From: Ruminococcus sp.
GTDB taxonomy: Bacteria > Bacillota_A > Clostridia > Oscillospirales > Ruminococcaceae
Assembly: GCF_024684275.1 (NCBI RefSeq)
Contig: NZ_JAIKXF010000090.1
Coordinates: forward strand, 1-64,000
Reading direction: 5' to 3'
Length of the DNA: 64,000 nt
A model generated the notes under the pieces. That model worked only from the letters and a program-made list of their open reading frames with translations, was not told the DNA's origin and did no database searches. This document shows positions 1 through 7,272 of this stretch, one piece after another. Numbering within the stretch: position 1 is the first letter of the stretch; every line of letters starts with the position of its first letter. Position numbers and translations under genes: made by a program.

Positions 1-3
1 CCT

Positions 4-987
4 ATGTTCAGAAAAATTGCTGCGGCTGTATCTGCCGCCATACTGTCAGTCAGTCTTGCTTCGTGTTCAATGACGGAAAAATCAGCTGAAGAGATCGAAA
101 ATATCACGGAAGTGCCTCCGAAAATGCTGTTTCTCGGCGATTCCATAGCGGCTGGCTATGGGCTTGAGGGGTACACTGCCGATGATAATTACAGCTGCCG
201 CTCCTACTCAAATATACTCAAGGATAAGTACAGCGAGGAGCTGCGCGGCAAATGCAGCCATACCATGATAAATAAGGCTGTTTCGGGAGCTGCTTCCGCC
301 GACCTTATAGAGCAGATTCAGAGCGGTCAGCTTGACAGTGACCTTGCAGACTGCGACGCAGTAGTTGTGTCTATCGGCGGAAATGACCTTCTTGGCATAC
401 TGCTGGAGGTCTTGAAAAATATTGGTATCAGTGAGAACGGTTCGTTTGATACACAGAACTTTGACCTTTTCGGTGCGGCATCGCTGCTTATGGGAATGAA
501 TAACGATATAGACAAGGCTCTTGAGCAGTTTGACAAGAATATAAAGATAATTTACGATGAGCTTTCACGAAGGACCGATGGTATCATATACATACAGACG
601 CTATACGATCCTCTTGAGTACTACAGACAGGTAAAGCGTGTGACGGATTTTTCAAATGATAAGATTGGCAGGCTAAACGAGATGATCACCGAAAACTCTG
701 CCTGCGGCTATAAGGTCATAGACGTTGCCGCGGATTTTGAGGGAAAGGCTGACAGTCTCACAAATATTGCAGATTTTGATATACACCCCAATGCTCAGGG
801 ACATGAGGTCATTGCCGAGGACGTGGACGCAGCTTTCCGAGCAACGGGCTTTACATATACTACCACAGTCTACGGCGACAGACAGCTCTCGGCAGAGGGC
901 AGGATAGCCATTGGCGGTATCATTGCAGGCATCGCTTTTATGACAGTTGTGGGAGCGGCTCTGCTGGTGAAAAAGAAAAAGGAGTAA
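4..987 (+). CDS. SGNH/GDSL-family hydrolase, lipoprotein with C-terminal membrane anchor
   Basis: 327 aa. The N-terminus is a lipoprotein signal with lipobox LASC (Cys about residue 21). The SGNH fold is shown by the block I serine in FLGDSIAAGYG, block III VSIGGNDLL and the C-terminal catalytic DIHPNAQGH. A hydrophobic helix followed by KKKKE closes the protein, so both ends seem membrane-attached, which is unusual for this family. It probably removes acyl groups from a cell-surface glycan or lipid; the substrate is unknown. The acylphosphatase gene follows after 12 bases and probably shares the transcript. The start lies at the window edge, so its ribosome-binding site is not visible. Confidence 0.85.
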   Translation: MFRKIAAAVSAAILSVSLASCSMTEKSAEEIENITEVPPKMLFLGDSIAAGYGLEGYTADDNYSCRSYSNILKDKYSEELRGKCSHTMINKAVSGAASADLIEQIQSGQLDSDLADCDAVVVSIGGNDLLGILLEVLKNIGISENGSFDTQNFDLFGAASLLMGMNNDIDKALEQFDKNIKIIYDELSRRTDGIIYIQTLYDPLEYYRQVKRVTDFSNDKIGRLNEMITENSACGYKVIDVAADFEGKADSLTNIADFDIHPNAQGHEVIAEDVDAAFRATGFTYTTTVYGDRQLSAEGRIAIGGIIAGIAFMTVVGAALLVKKKKE

Positions 988-999
988 TGGGAGAAGCAT

Positions 1000-1269
1000 A
1001 TGGACAGAGTTCGAAGGCATATTATTTTTTACGGTTATGTGCAGGGAGTAGGCTTTCGCTGGAAGGCAAAAAATACTGCAAGACGCTTAGGACTCAGCGG
1101 CTGGGTGCGCAATCTTGACGACGGCTCTGTGGAAATGGAGGCAGAGGGCACAGAGAGGGATATATCAGACCTTGTTGAAGCTATGGAGAACCACTCGTGG
1201 GGCAGCGTTGAGCGCATAGAATCGGAAAGAATTCCCGTTCACGGAGATTACAGCTTTGAGGTAAGATGA
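1000..1269 (+). CDS. acyP: Acylphosphatase
   Basis: 89 aa, the normal family length. The signature GYVQGVGFRWKAK carries the phosphate-binding Arg, and VRNLDDGSVEMEAEG holds the catalytic Asn. The enzyme hydrolyses carboxyl-phosphate bonds such as those in acetyl phosphate or 1,3-bisphosphoglycerate in the cytoplasm. It follows the SGNH hydrolase gene by 12 bases, with a GGGAGAAG ribosome-binding site just before the ATG. The two genes have no obvious common pathway. A strong terminator follows directly. Confidence 0.95.
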   Translation: MDRVRRHIIFYGYVQGVGFRWKAKNTARRLGLSGWVRNLDDGSVEMEAEGTERDISDLVEAMENHSWGSVERIESERIPVHGDYSFEVR

Positions 1270-1272
1270 AAC

Positions 1273-1309
1273 AAAAAGGGCGCGATAACTGATGATCGCG
1301 CCTTTTTTT
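1273..1309. terminator. Bidirectional terminator between convergent genes
   Basis: GGCGCGAT (1279-1286) pairs with ATCGCGCC (1295-1302). A run of T follows and a run of A precedes, so it can stop transcription of acyP and of the opposing gene. Confidence 0.9.
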
Positions 1310-2114
1310 ATCTGTGTCTTTCGGTTCCGAAGAATACCTTGTCGAAGAAATCCTTTGTCTTATCCTCGCCGAGCTGTTTTTTGAACACATCTGTGGAAAC
1401 TCCGCCCTTTGAAATAAGGTCGTCGGAATATTTCTGAGTGAGCTCAAGCTTTACTGCCTTTTCCTCGTCTGAGAGGACTTCAAGCTCCTTTGCCTTTTCA
1501 ATGTAACAGCTTACAGCATCGCAGAACATAGCCTCTATTTTTTCGTCATCGGCACGTTTGCCTGCCTTATGGAGAGCTACTGTCATCAGGTCATCATACC
1601 ATGCAGGATCGGTGGTTATGTCCTCAAAGCTGCTGTATTTGTTTTCAAATTCCTTAAAAGTACTTATAACGTCTGCATAATCAGCAGAGTTCTTATCGGG
1701 GACAAGGTCGTAGAATTCAATGTAGGACTTGCGCTTCCCAAAGATATACATGAAATCCATTGACATAAGAGGCATATTCTTGTCAAATGGAGTGATAACG
1801 TATGATACCATCTGCATAAAGCCCATATTTACCTTCATTACGGAAAGATTTCCGACATCTGTGATGTCATACTGTGAAACATCAAACTTCATTAAACCGT
1901 ACATCTTTATCTGCTTGTATTCTCCCGGGTCAACAGGAGTGACTCCTGCGCAGTTTGAAAGTGTTTTTTTAGCTGAGCTGCAGGTCGAGTTCACGACCTT
2001 CATGTTCTGTGAAGCATTGTAGAGTATAAAGCCTGCAAGAGCTGCTATCAGCAGAACGATGACCAGAAGTACTTTTGGCCATTTCTTTTTCTTATTGATA
2101 TTTTGTTCCTTCAT
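1308..2114 (-). CDS. Unknown protein with one N-terminal membrane helix
   Basis: 268 aa; family not recognised. A Lys-rich start (NKKKKWPK) and one hydrophobic helix at about residues 14-35 suggest a membrane-anchored protein with a large outside domain. The rest is soluble, helical and Lys/Asp/Glu-rich. There is no lipobox and no clear catalytic motif. The start is supported by an AAAGGAG site 9 bases before the ATG. It stands alone with its own consensus promoter (2235-2263). Confidence 0.75.
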   Translation of the reverse strand: MKEQNINKKKKWPKVLLVIVLLIAALAGFILYNASQNMKVVNSTCSSAKKTLSNCAGVTPVDPGEYKQIKMYGLMKFDVSQYDITDVGNLSVMKVNMGFMQMVSYVITPFDKNMPLMSMDFMYIFGKRKSYIEFYDLVPDKNSADYADVISTFKEFENKYSSFEDITTDPAWYDDLMTVALHKAGKRADDEKIEAMFCDAVSCYIEKAKELEVLSDEEKAVKLELTQKYSDDLISKGGVSTDVFKKQLGEDKTKDFFDKVFFGTERHR

Positions 2115-2234
2115 GATGAATATCTCCTTTATGTCTGAATGATATGATAATCCAATGTCCTCTCAATAAAAATTATCCCGATAATTTTTTCTGCGTTTTG
2201 TTTTGCCCTGACAGGCACTTATTGAGCAAGATAT

Positions 2235-2263
2235 ATTATAGCATTGTCACAGTTAAATGTCAA
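2235..2263 (-). promoter_or_regulatory. Sigma-A promoter for the gene at 1308-2114
   Basis: On the minus strand, TTGACA, a 17-base spacer and TATAAT. The leader that follows (about 115 bases) holds a weak A/T-rich hairpin near 2169-2190. Confidence 0.8.
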
Positions 2264-2270
2264 TAATATA

Positions 2271-2292
2271 GGGCGTGAACGATGTCACGCCC
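2271..2292 (-). terminator. Hairpin ending the ABC-2 exporter operon
   Basis: GGGCGTGA pairs with TCACGCCC just after the stop of the last permease gene. The T-run on the minus strand is weak. A closely related hairpin ends the operon at 42616-42641. Confidence 0.65.
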
Positions 2293-2299
2293 TCGCAGA

Positions 2300-3103
2300 T
2301 TATGAACCTGTACCGCTGTAATTTTTAGCGCCGTGCATCCATATCTTATAGCTGAGCAGGAAGAATGCGATGCCTATAAAAGGCGAGAGCCACGATAATA
2401 TGGGCACTTCATCGGGACGAAGTATCACAAGGCTCGGATAGTAGGCGATAAAGGCTATCGGCATAAGGAATGTAAAGATGAATCTGAATACAGAGCTGAA
2501 TATAGTGATAGGGTATTTAGCGTAGTCTCTGAATCGGTATGCCAGATCAAGGACATAGAATGAGTTTTGTATCCAGAAGCAGGTTGCTGCCGCAGCGTTT
2601 TGCAGGGCTATCATTATAAGTGAAGCTGTTATGAGGAATACTATCATTTTCAGCAGCATAAGAGGTGTAAAGCCCAGCCCTAACTTTATCCATGAGAATA
2701 TAAGTGTGACCAGTCCGAAGGCGAGCTGACCAAGACCTTTTATATCGAAAACCTCTGACTGATAGTAGAAGAACATATTGATAGGTCTGAAACAGTATTT
2801 GATGAAATCACCGGTGTATACGTTCTGTCTCAGGCTCCAGTTGTTGTCAAAGAAGCACTGCACCGGGGTAAGCGAGATCAGTGAAAAGCCGTAAAGGAAC
2901 AGCATCTCATAATAGCCCCAGCCCTTTATTGACGGGAAATTCCTGAATAATATCCAGAAGCTTATAAAGCCTGCGATATTTGTGCATATCATTCCGATAG
3001 TAGAGATGATGAAGTCAGCACGATAGCTCATTTTGCTTTTCAGATCCTGTGCCAGTATTTTGCAGTATATCTTAGCGTAAAAGCGTAAACCTTTTCTTTT
3101 CAT
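2300..3103 (-). CDS. ABC-2 family exporter permease (second subunit)
   Basis: 267 aa, about six hydrophobic helices, length and pattern of the COG3694-type ABC-2 permease. It forms a two-permease channel with the product of the gene just upstream, powered by the ATPase at 3916-4917. Such three-gene sets export drugs, bacteriocins or lipids; the substrate cannot be read from sequence. It starts 6 bases after the stop of the first permease gene, with GGAGG overlapping that stop. Last gene of the operon. Confidence 0.88.
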   Translation of the reverse strand: MKRKGLRFYAKIYCKILAQDLKSKMSYRADFIISTIGMICTNIAGFISFWILFRNFPSIKGWGYYEMLFLYGFSLISLTPVQCFFDNNWSLRQNVYTGDFIKYCFRPINMFFYYQSEVFDIKGLGQLAFGLVTLIFSWIKLGLGFTPLMLLKMIVFLITASLIMIALQNAAAATCFWIQNSFYVLDLAYRFRDYAKYPITIFSSVFRFIFTFLMPIAFIAYYPSLVILRPDEVPILSWLSPFIGIAFFLLSYKIWMHGAKNYSGTGS

Positions 3104-3109
3104 AGATCA

Positions 3110-3919
3110 TCAGCCTCCGTTCACAGTTATCTGTCGCAGGGATAGCTTCCAGAACAGCTTGCTTATCACCAGCATTACGACGCACCAGAAAAGCTGAAAT
3201 CCGAGCATACACCACGGTTCGTGAGGCTCCATGCTGATACCGTCCCAAAGAAGGAATTTCAGCGGCACATCATAGATAGCGGAGAAGGGGAGAAGCTCAA
3301 CTGCGTCACGAAGCTTATCTGGGAAAAAAGCAAGAGGTATCGTTGCACCCGAAAGCAGAAGAACGATGACCTGCTTCATTATATTTATGCCCCATATTGA
3401 CTCGGTGTAGAGACATATCGTACCTACGATGAAGTCTATGCTGTAATTGATGGAAACTGCCATGACCACCGAGACTGCAAAGAACAGCAGATTTATCCCA
3501 AGAGGTATAGCTCCGTGAGTAACTATCGCCACGGCTATGAATGTGGGCAGGAACGTGAGGAAGAACTGAGTCACGAACGAGCCTGAATATGACCAGAACA
3601 GATACTTTCTGTATTCCATAGGCTTCAGCAGGTCGAGTATGATTTTCCCCGACTGGATATTTCGTCCTATTTCCCAGACGGTGTACATCTCCATAAAGTT
3701 GAAGAGTGCAGTCGCCAGTACCAGATATATGAGCGTATCCGTAAAAGTCATGCCGTTTACAACGTCTGTGCCTGCGGATTCGTAGATAGCCTTCCACAGG
3801 AAGTATACTACTATAAGGTAAAGCAGATTTCCTATCACCATTACCACGAATGAAAGTCGGAACTGCAATGCCTCGATAATGCCTGCACGGGTGAGAGAAA
3901 GGTACTTTTTCAGCTTCAT
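3110..3919 (-). CDS. ABC-2 family exporter permease (first subunit)
   Basis: 269 aa, six predicted membrane helices, resembling COG4587-type permeases. Its ATG overlaps the stop of the ATPase gene (ATGA), so the two are probably translationally coupled. It pairs with the permease at 2300-3103. A long reading frame on the same strand (3315-3974) is only a shadow of this gene. Confidence 0.88.
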   Translation of the reverse strand: MKLKKYLSLTRAGIIEALQFRLSFVVMVIGNLLYLIVVYFLWKAIYESAGTDVVNGMTFTDTLIYLVLATALFNFMEMYTVWEIGRNIQSGKIILDLLKPMEYRKYLFWSYSGSFVTQFFLTFLPTFIAVAIVTHGAIPLGINLLFFAVSVVMAVSINYSIDFIVGTICLYTESIWGINIMKQVIVLLLSGATIPLAFFPDKLRDAVELLPFSAIYDVPLKFLLWDGISMEPHEPWCMLGFQLFWCVVMLVISKLFWKLSLRQITVNGG

Positions 3920-4917
3920 TGTACTCCCTCCTCGTATATCTTTTTGATGACCTCCTCGGTGGAGATCTCTTCAAGCTGCATATCTCTTATGTTAAATGAG
4001 TGCTGAAGCTTTCCGAGAACGTCTATTACCTTTGCCTTTTCCTCGTCAACGAGAACTGATATCCATTCATCGTCGGCAGACACCGAAAACTCGGGGAGCT
4101 CCTTCTGTATATGCTTTGCCTGTTCCTTCAGGTCGCCGTCTATGCGGAGCTTTAATGTACGGTATGATCCAAAGAAGCCTTTGAGGTGCTCAATATCGTT
4201 GTCGTAGAGCATTTTTCCCTTGTCAATTATGACGATCCTTCTGCAAAGTGCATCAACATCGCCCATATCGTGGGTTGTCAGGATAACGGTCGTGTTCTTT
4301 TCCTTGTTAAGAGCATGGATAAGAGTACGTATCTTAGCTTTCATTGAAACATCGAGACCGATAGTCGGCTCATCAAGGAATACTATCTTAGGATCGTGTA
4401 GAAATGCCGCAAGTATATCGCTTAGAGTACGCTGTCCCAAAGACATCTGACGTACAGGCTTATGCAGCAGCGGCTCTATATCCACCAGTGAGCGGTAGAG
4501 CTTTAGTATGCCCTCGTATTTTTCATCAGGTATCTGATATATGTCCTTGAGAAGCTTGAATGACTCCACCAGCGGCAGTGCCCACCACAGCTGCGAGCGC
4601 TGACCGAATACCACGCCTATTTCCTGTGCGTTTTTTGAGCGGTTATTATAAGGGACATTACCGCCCACAAGTATCTCGCCCGATGTTGGTTCGAGAACGC
4701 CTGTCATCATCTTGATAGTAGTGGACTTACCTGCACCGTTTGGTCCGAGGTAGCCTACTATCTCACCCTGCTCAATGGTCATTGAGATGTTGTCCACTGC
4801 CCGTACTGTCTTGTAGTCCCTTGAAAAAAGGTCTCTGAGACTGCCCTTGAGACCTTCGTGCCTGTTGAGCACCTTGAACTCCTTGCTTACGTTTTTGATT
4901 TCGATTATAGCTGACAT
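3916..4917 (-). CDS. ABC exporter ATP-binding protein
   Basis: 333 aa, longer than a minimal ATPase because of a C-terminal domain of about 80 residues, as in COG4586 proteins. Walker A is GPNGAGKST, the signature is MSLGQR in place of LSGGQ, Walker B is IVFLDEP, and the switch His is in LTTHDMGD. It drives the two permeases downstream. It is the first structural gene after the leader peptide and hairpin at 4947-5101, so read-through of that hairpin probably controls the operon. The mix of drug-type exporter and attenuator suggests antibiotic or bacteriocin defence; this is inference. Confidence 0.92.
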   Translation of the reverse strand: MSAIIEIKNVSKEFKVLNRHEGLKGSLRDLFSRDYKTVRAVDNISMTIEQGEIVGYLGPNGAGKSTTIKMMTGVLEPTSGEILVGGNVPYNNRSKNAQEIGVVFGQRSQLWWALPLVESFKLLKDIYQIPDEKYEGILKLYRSLVDIEPLLHKPVRQMSLGQRTLSDILAAFLHDPKIVFLDEPTIGLDVSMKAKIRTLIHALNKEKNTTVILTTHDMGDVDALCRRIVIIDKGKMLYDNDIEHLKGFFGSYRTLKLRIDGDLKEQAKHIQKELPEFSVSADDEWISVLVDEEKAKVIDVLGKLQHSFNIRDMQLEEISTEEVIKKIYEEGVQ

Positions 4918-4950
4918 ATTTACCTCTCTTTTCTTTTCGCCTGCAATAAA

Positions 4951-4978
4951 AAAGCACTCCTACAGAATGCAGGAGTGC
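4951..4978 (-). terminator. Attenuator hairpin before the ABC exporter operon
   Basis: On the minus strand, GCACTCCT pairs with AGGAGTGC around a 9-base loop, followed by six T. It lies between the leader peptide stop (5015) and the ATPase ATG (4917). The 5' arm ACTCCT can pair instead with AGGAGT inside the leader peptide gene. Confidence 0.8.
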
Positions 4979-5014
4979 AGAATGTACACCGTTATATAAT
5001 GCTGAAAAAAGCTG

Positions 5015-5101
5015 TTATACGGCTGTGCAGGCAAACTCCTTGCTTTGTGATATTTTGTTGTAATATGGTCTCTGATATGGTCGTGTATAAGTTGTTCTCA
5101 T
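5015..5101 (-). CDS. Leader peptide (28 aa) ending in SKEFACTAV, before the ABC exporter
   Basis: An ATG at 5101 with a good ribosome-binding site (GGAAGGTGAAC) begins a 28-residue peptide, MRTTYTRPYQRPYYNKIS then QSKEFACTAV, followed by TAA. The last ten residues equal those of the leader at 5418-5492. A 36-base block (5012-5047) is identical in both copies, whereas the front halves are unrelated. Promoter before and terminator after suit ribosome-controlled attenuation. The peptide is not one I recognise from the literature. Confidence 0.75.
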   Translation of the reverse strand: MRTTYTRPYQRPYYNKISQSKEFACTAV

Positions 5102-5134
5102 GAAGTTCACCTTCCTTTCAGTTAATATGAAAAC

Positions 5135-5163
5135 ATTATACCTTACAATTTTTTATTTGTCAA
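5135..5163 (-). promoter_or_regulatory. Consensus sigma-A promoter for leader peptide and ABC exporter
   Basis: TTGACA (5158-5163), 17 bases, TATAAT (5135-5140) on the minus strand. A fully consensus promoter together with a terminator in the leader suggests that control is exerted after initiation. Confidence 0.9.
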
Positions 5164-5253
5164 GGGAGTTTTTTCACTTCGTTGATATGCTTCTGATTAT
5201 GCACATAATGTGGAGAATTATGACGGCTTTTCAGAGAAAATGTAATTTGCGCC

Positions 5254-5272
5254 CCCTGAACATTGTTCAGGG
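5254..5272. other. Palindrome in the divergent control region
   Basis: CCCTGAAC and GTTCAGGG enclose ATT. It lies between the two divergent promoters in a region with no gene. It may be a remnant terminator or a protein site; function unknown. Confidence 0.4.
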
Positions 5273-5355
5273 CAATAATCGCCGTTAGTCGGTTATTGAG
5301 TGGACATTTTTTATAAACAGTCAGGGCGATTTTTTTTAAGTCACATAAAAATTGC

Positions 5356-5384
5356 TTGACAAATGAAAAAATACCATGTATAAT
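5356..5384 (+). promoter_or_regulatory. Consensus sigma-A promoter for leader peptide and acetyltransferase
   Basis: TTGACA (5356-5361), 17 bases, TATAAT (5379-5384). It mirrors the promoter at 5135-5163. Confidence 0.92.
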
Positions 5385-5417
5385 ATGCTCATATCAACTG
5401 AAAGGAAGGTGAACTCA

Positions 5418-5492
5418 ATGAAAAATACAGTATTTACATCAGGTCACAACATAACAATACAAAGCAAGGAGTTTGCCTGCACAGCCGTATAA
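5418..5492 (+). CDS. Leader peptide (24 aa) ending in SKEFACTAV, before the acetyltransferase
   Basis: MKNTVFTSGHNITI then QSKEFACTAV, stop TAA. The ribosome-binding region GAAAGGAAGGTGAAC is the same as in the other leader. The shared block 5460-5495 is base-identical over 36 bases to 5012-5047 in reverse. The terminator starts 25 bases after the stop. The first half of the peptide is unlike its sister, so the shared tail, as peptide or RNA, is the part that matters. Confidence 0.75.
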   Translation: MKNTVFTSGHNITIQSKEFACTAV

Positions 5493-5517
5493 CAGACTAT
5501 TTATCGGTATACGTTCT

Positions 5518-5548
5518 GCGCTCCTGCGTTTTGCGGGGGCGCTTTTTT
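5518..5548 (+). terminator. Attenuator hairpin before the acetyltransferase
   Basis: GCGCTCCTGC (5518-5527) pairs over 10 bp, with G-T pairs, to GCGGGGGCGC (5533-5542), followed by six T. CTCCT in its 5' arm can pair with AGGAG in the leader peptide gene, giving an alternative fold. Confidence 0.82.
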
Positions 5549-5581
5549 CATGCAGGCGACGGTGTCACGACAGGAGGAAAA

Positions 5582-6025
5582 ATGAAAATAGAACAACTTA
5601 CAAGTACACATGAAAACTGGGATAAGGCTGCGGTATTCGCCGAAAACTGCTCATGGGGAGCAGGGAAGACGCTTGCAGGGTTAATGGGCAAAAATGAGTT
5701 CAAGGACTGGGAGCGCGTTTTCACAGCCTTTGAAGACGATGAGCCTGTGGGCTTCTGCACCCTTACCGAAAAGGACGAGCTTCACCCGAAATATCCATAT
5801 ACTCCGCTGATAGGATTCGTTTTTGTCGATGAGGCTCACAGAGGCAGGAGAATATCCGAAAAAATGATAGAAAAAGTCCTTGAATATGCGAAAAGTATTG
5901 GTTACGGCAAGGTATATGTCATGAGCGGCGAAAAGGGATTGTACGAGAAGTACGGCTTTATTCCGATGGGAGAATTTGAGTCTGTATACGGCGGCAGCGA
6001 AGAACTGCTCGTGATAGCGGTATGA
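5582..6025 (+). CDS. GNAT-family N-acetyltransferase
   Basis: 147 aa from the ATG at 5582, chosen because GACAGGAGG precedes it; a longer frame from 5531 would run into the attenuator hairpin. The acetyl-CoA loop is HRGRRIS, preceded by the FVFVDEAH strand, with the GNAT-type ending LYEKYGFIP. The acceptor is unknown. Control by a leader peptide shared with a drug-type ABC exporter suggests modification of an inhibitory compound, but this is inference. The small gene at 6038 follows after 12 bases. Confidence 0.85.
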   Translation: MKIEQLTSTHENWDKAAVFAENCSWGAGKTLAGLMGKNEFKDWERVFTAFEDDEPVGFCTLTEKDELHPKYPYTPLIGFVFVDEAHRGRRISEKMIEKVLEYAKSIGYGKVYVMSGEKGLYEKYGFIPMGEFESVYGGSEELLVIAV

Positions 6026-6037
6026 AAGGAGATAATA

Positions 6038-6208
6038 ATGGATAAATTCGTATCTTATGATAAAATGAGCAAGAAGGAGAAAAAGAAAATAAACGACGAA
6101 AAACGTCGGGACTGGAACGGCGTAAGCCCTGTTACTAAGGTAGTTCCCGACAGCAAAAAGATATATAAGCGCAAGCCCAAGCATAAGAATGAGGATTGGG
6201 AGCAATAA
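6038..6208 (+). CDS. Small basic protein, 56 aa
   Basis: MDKFVSYDKMSKKEKKKIND begins a highly charged, Lys/Arg-rich protein ending in EDWEQ. AAAGGAG lies 9 bases before the ATG. It is co-transcribed with the acetyltransferase. I believe similar short basic proteins of unknown function are found in clostridia, but I cannot name the family. Possibly nucleic-acid or ribosome binding; function unknown. Confidence 0.7.
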   Translation: MDKFVSYDKMSKKEKKKINDEKRRDWNGVSPVTKVVPDSKKIYKRKPKHKNEDWEQ

Positions 6209-6211
6209 TAA

Positions 6212-6244
6212 AAGGCTGCATGACCTCGTAGGTGATGCAGCCTT
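6212..6244. terminator. Terminator between convergent genes
   Basis: AAGGCTGCAT pairs with ATGCAGCCTT, with an inner ACCT/AGGT stem. A T-rich tract follows on the minus strand, so it mainly ends the epimerase operon; on the plus strand the T-run is poor. Confidence 0.7.
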
Positions 6245-6251
6245 GAATATT

Positions 6252-7262
6252 TCAGAGATCTTTTTTCATTTTTTCCACAGCGGCTATGACCTTGTCGCAC
6301 CACTGGTCGAATTCCTCGTCGTCGTTCTGGTATTCGGGGTGGGCAAGAATATGCTCAACTGTGCGGCGTATGCCCTCCTTAGCGGAGACCTCAGCCCTGA
6401 AATCAGGCACAAGTGCCTTTACCTTTGAGTTGTCAAAAACTACAGAGTTGGACTTGTCTCCGATAAGGCTTCCGAGGAAGTCATAATCGCTCATATCCAC
6501 AAGAGTCTGTGACGAAACATAGTACGGCTTCAGCTCAACGCCGAGAGCGTCAGCAATAGCCTTATATATCTCGTTCCAGCTTACACTTTCGTCAGAGGTT
6601 ATATGGAAAGCCTCGCCGATAGCCTTTGGATTGCCGATAAGTCCCACATAAGCCTTTGCGAAGTCGCTGTTGTGAGTGATAGTCCACAGAGAGCTTCCGT
6701 CGCCGTGGATAATGACGGGCTTGCCCTCCTTTATACGCTTTACGACCTGCCAGCTTCCACCGTTTCCGTGAACTCCCAGCGGTACGCTTCTCTCGTCGTA
6801 GGTATGACTTGGACGAACTATGGTCACAGGGAATCCGTCCTTATTATAGCGCTCCATGAGATATTCCTCGCAGGCCTTCTTGTTTCGTGAATATTCCCAG
6901 TATGGGTTTTCAAGAGGAGTTTCCTCGGTTATTACATAGCCTGTTGGAGGCTTCTGATATGCAGAAGCAGAGCTTATATATATGAACTGCTTTGTCTTGT
7001 CCTTGAAAAGGCGGTAGTCGCGCTCAAGCTGTGACGGCACGAAGCCGATGAACTCGCCGACACAGTCAAAGGACATACCCTCCAGCTTTTTTGCAGTTTC
7101 CTCCTCGTTGGATATATCAGCAATGATAGTCCTGACATTATCAGGAAGGTCAGTGTTACGGTTTCCGCGGTTGAGCAGATAGAGCTCATGTCCCTGCTGT
7201 GCAAGAAGTCTTGTTATAGCCATACTGATAGTGCCTGTTCCGCCGATGAATAGTATCTTCAT
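6252..7262 (-). CDS. NAD-dependent epimerase/dehydratase family protein
   Basis: 336 aa from MKILFIGG; GAGGTG stands 7 bases before this ATG, whereas a start 24 bases upstream lacks a site and overlaps the alcohol dehydrogenase. The Rossmann motif is GGTGTISMAI. Extended SDR active-site features include SSASAYQK and a second tyrosine-lysine pair YSRNKK. Substrates are usually nucleotide sugars. It lies 10 bases after the alcohol dehydrogenase and is probably expressed with it; a joint pathway is not evident. Confidence 0.85.
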   Translation of the reverse strand: MKILFIGGTGTISMAITRLLAQQGHELYLLNRGNRNTDLPDNVRTIIADISNEEETAKKLEGMSFDCVGEFIGFVPSQLERDYRLFKDKTKQFIYISSASAYQKPPTGYVITEETPLENPYWEYSRNKKACEEYLMERYNKDGFPVTIVRPSHTYDERSVPLGVHGNGGSWQVVKRIKEGKPVIIHGDGSSLWTITHNSDFAKAYVGLIGNPKAIGEAFHITSDESVSWNEIYKAIADALGVELKPYYVSSQTLVDMSDYDFLGSLIGDKSNSVVFDNSKVKALVPDFRAEVSAKEGIRRTVEHILAHPEYQNDDEEFDQWCDKVIAAVEKMKKDL

Positions 7263-7272
7263 AGTGTTCACC

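Noticed and set aside
3315..3974. 219-codon open frame on the minus strand
   Set aside because: It overlaps the ABC-2 permease and ATPase genes in another frame, has very high Arg/His content and no ribosome site; a shadow.
5100..5288. 62-codon plus-strand frame between the two leader peptides
   Set aside because: It starts inside the opposite leader's ribosome site, has no site of its own, and covers both the minus-strand promoter and a palindrome.
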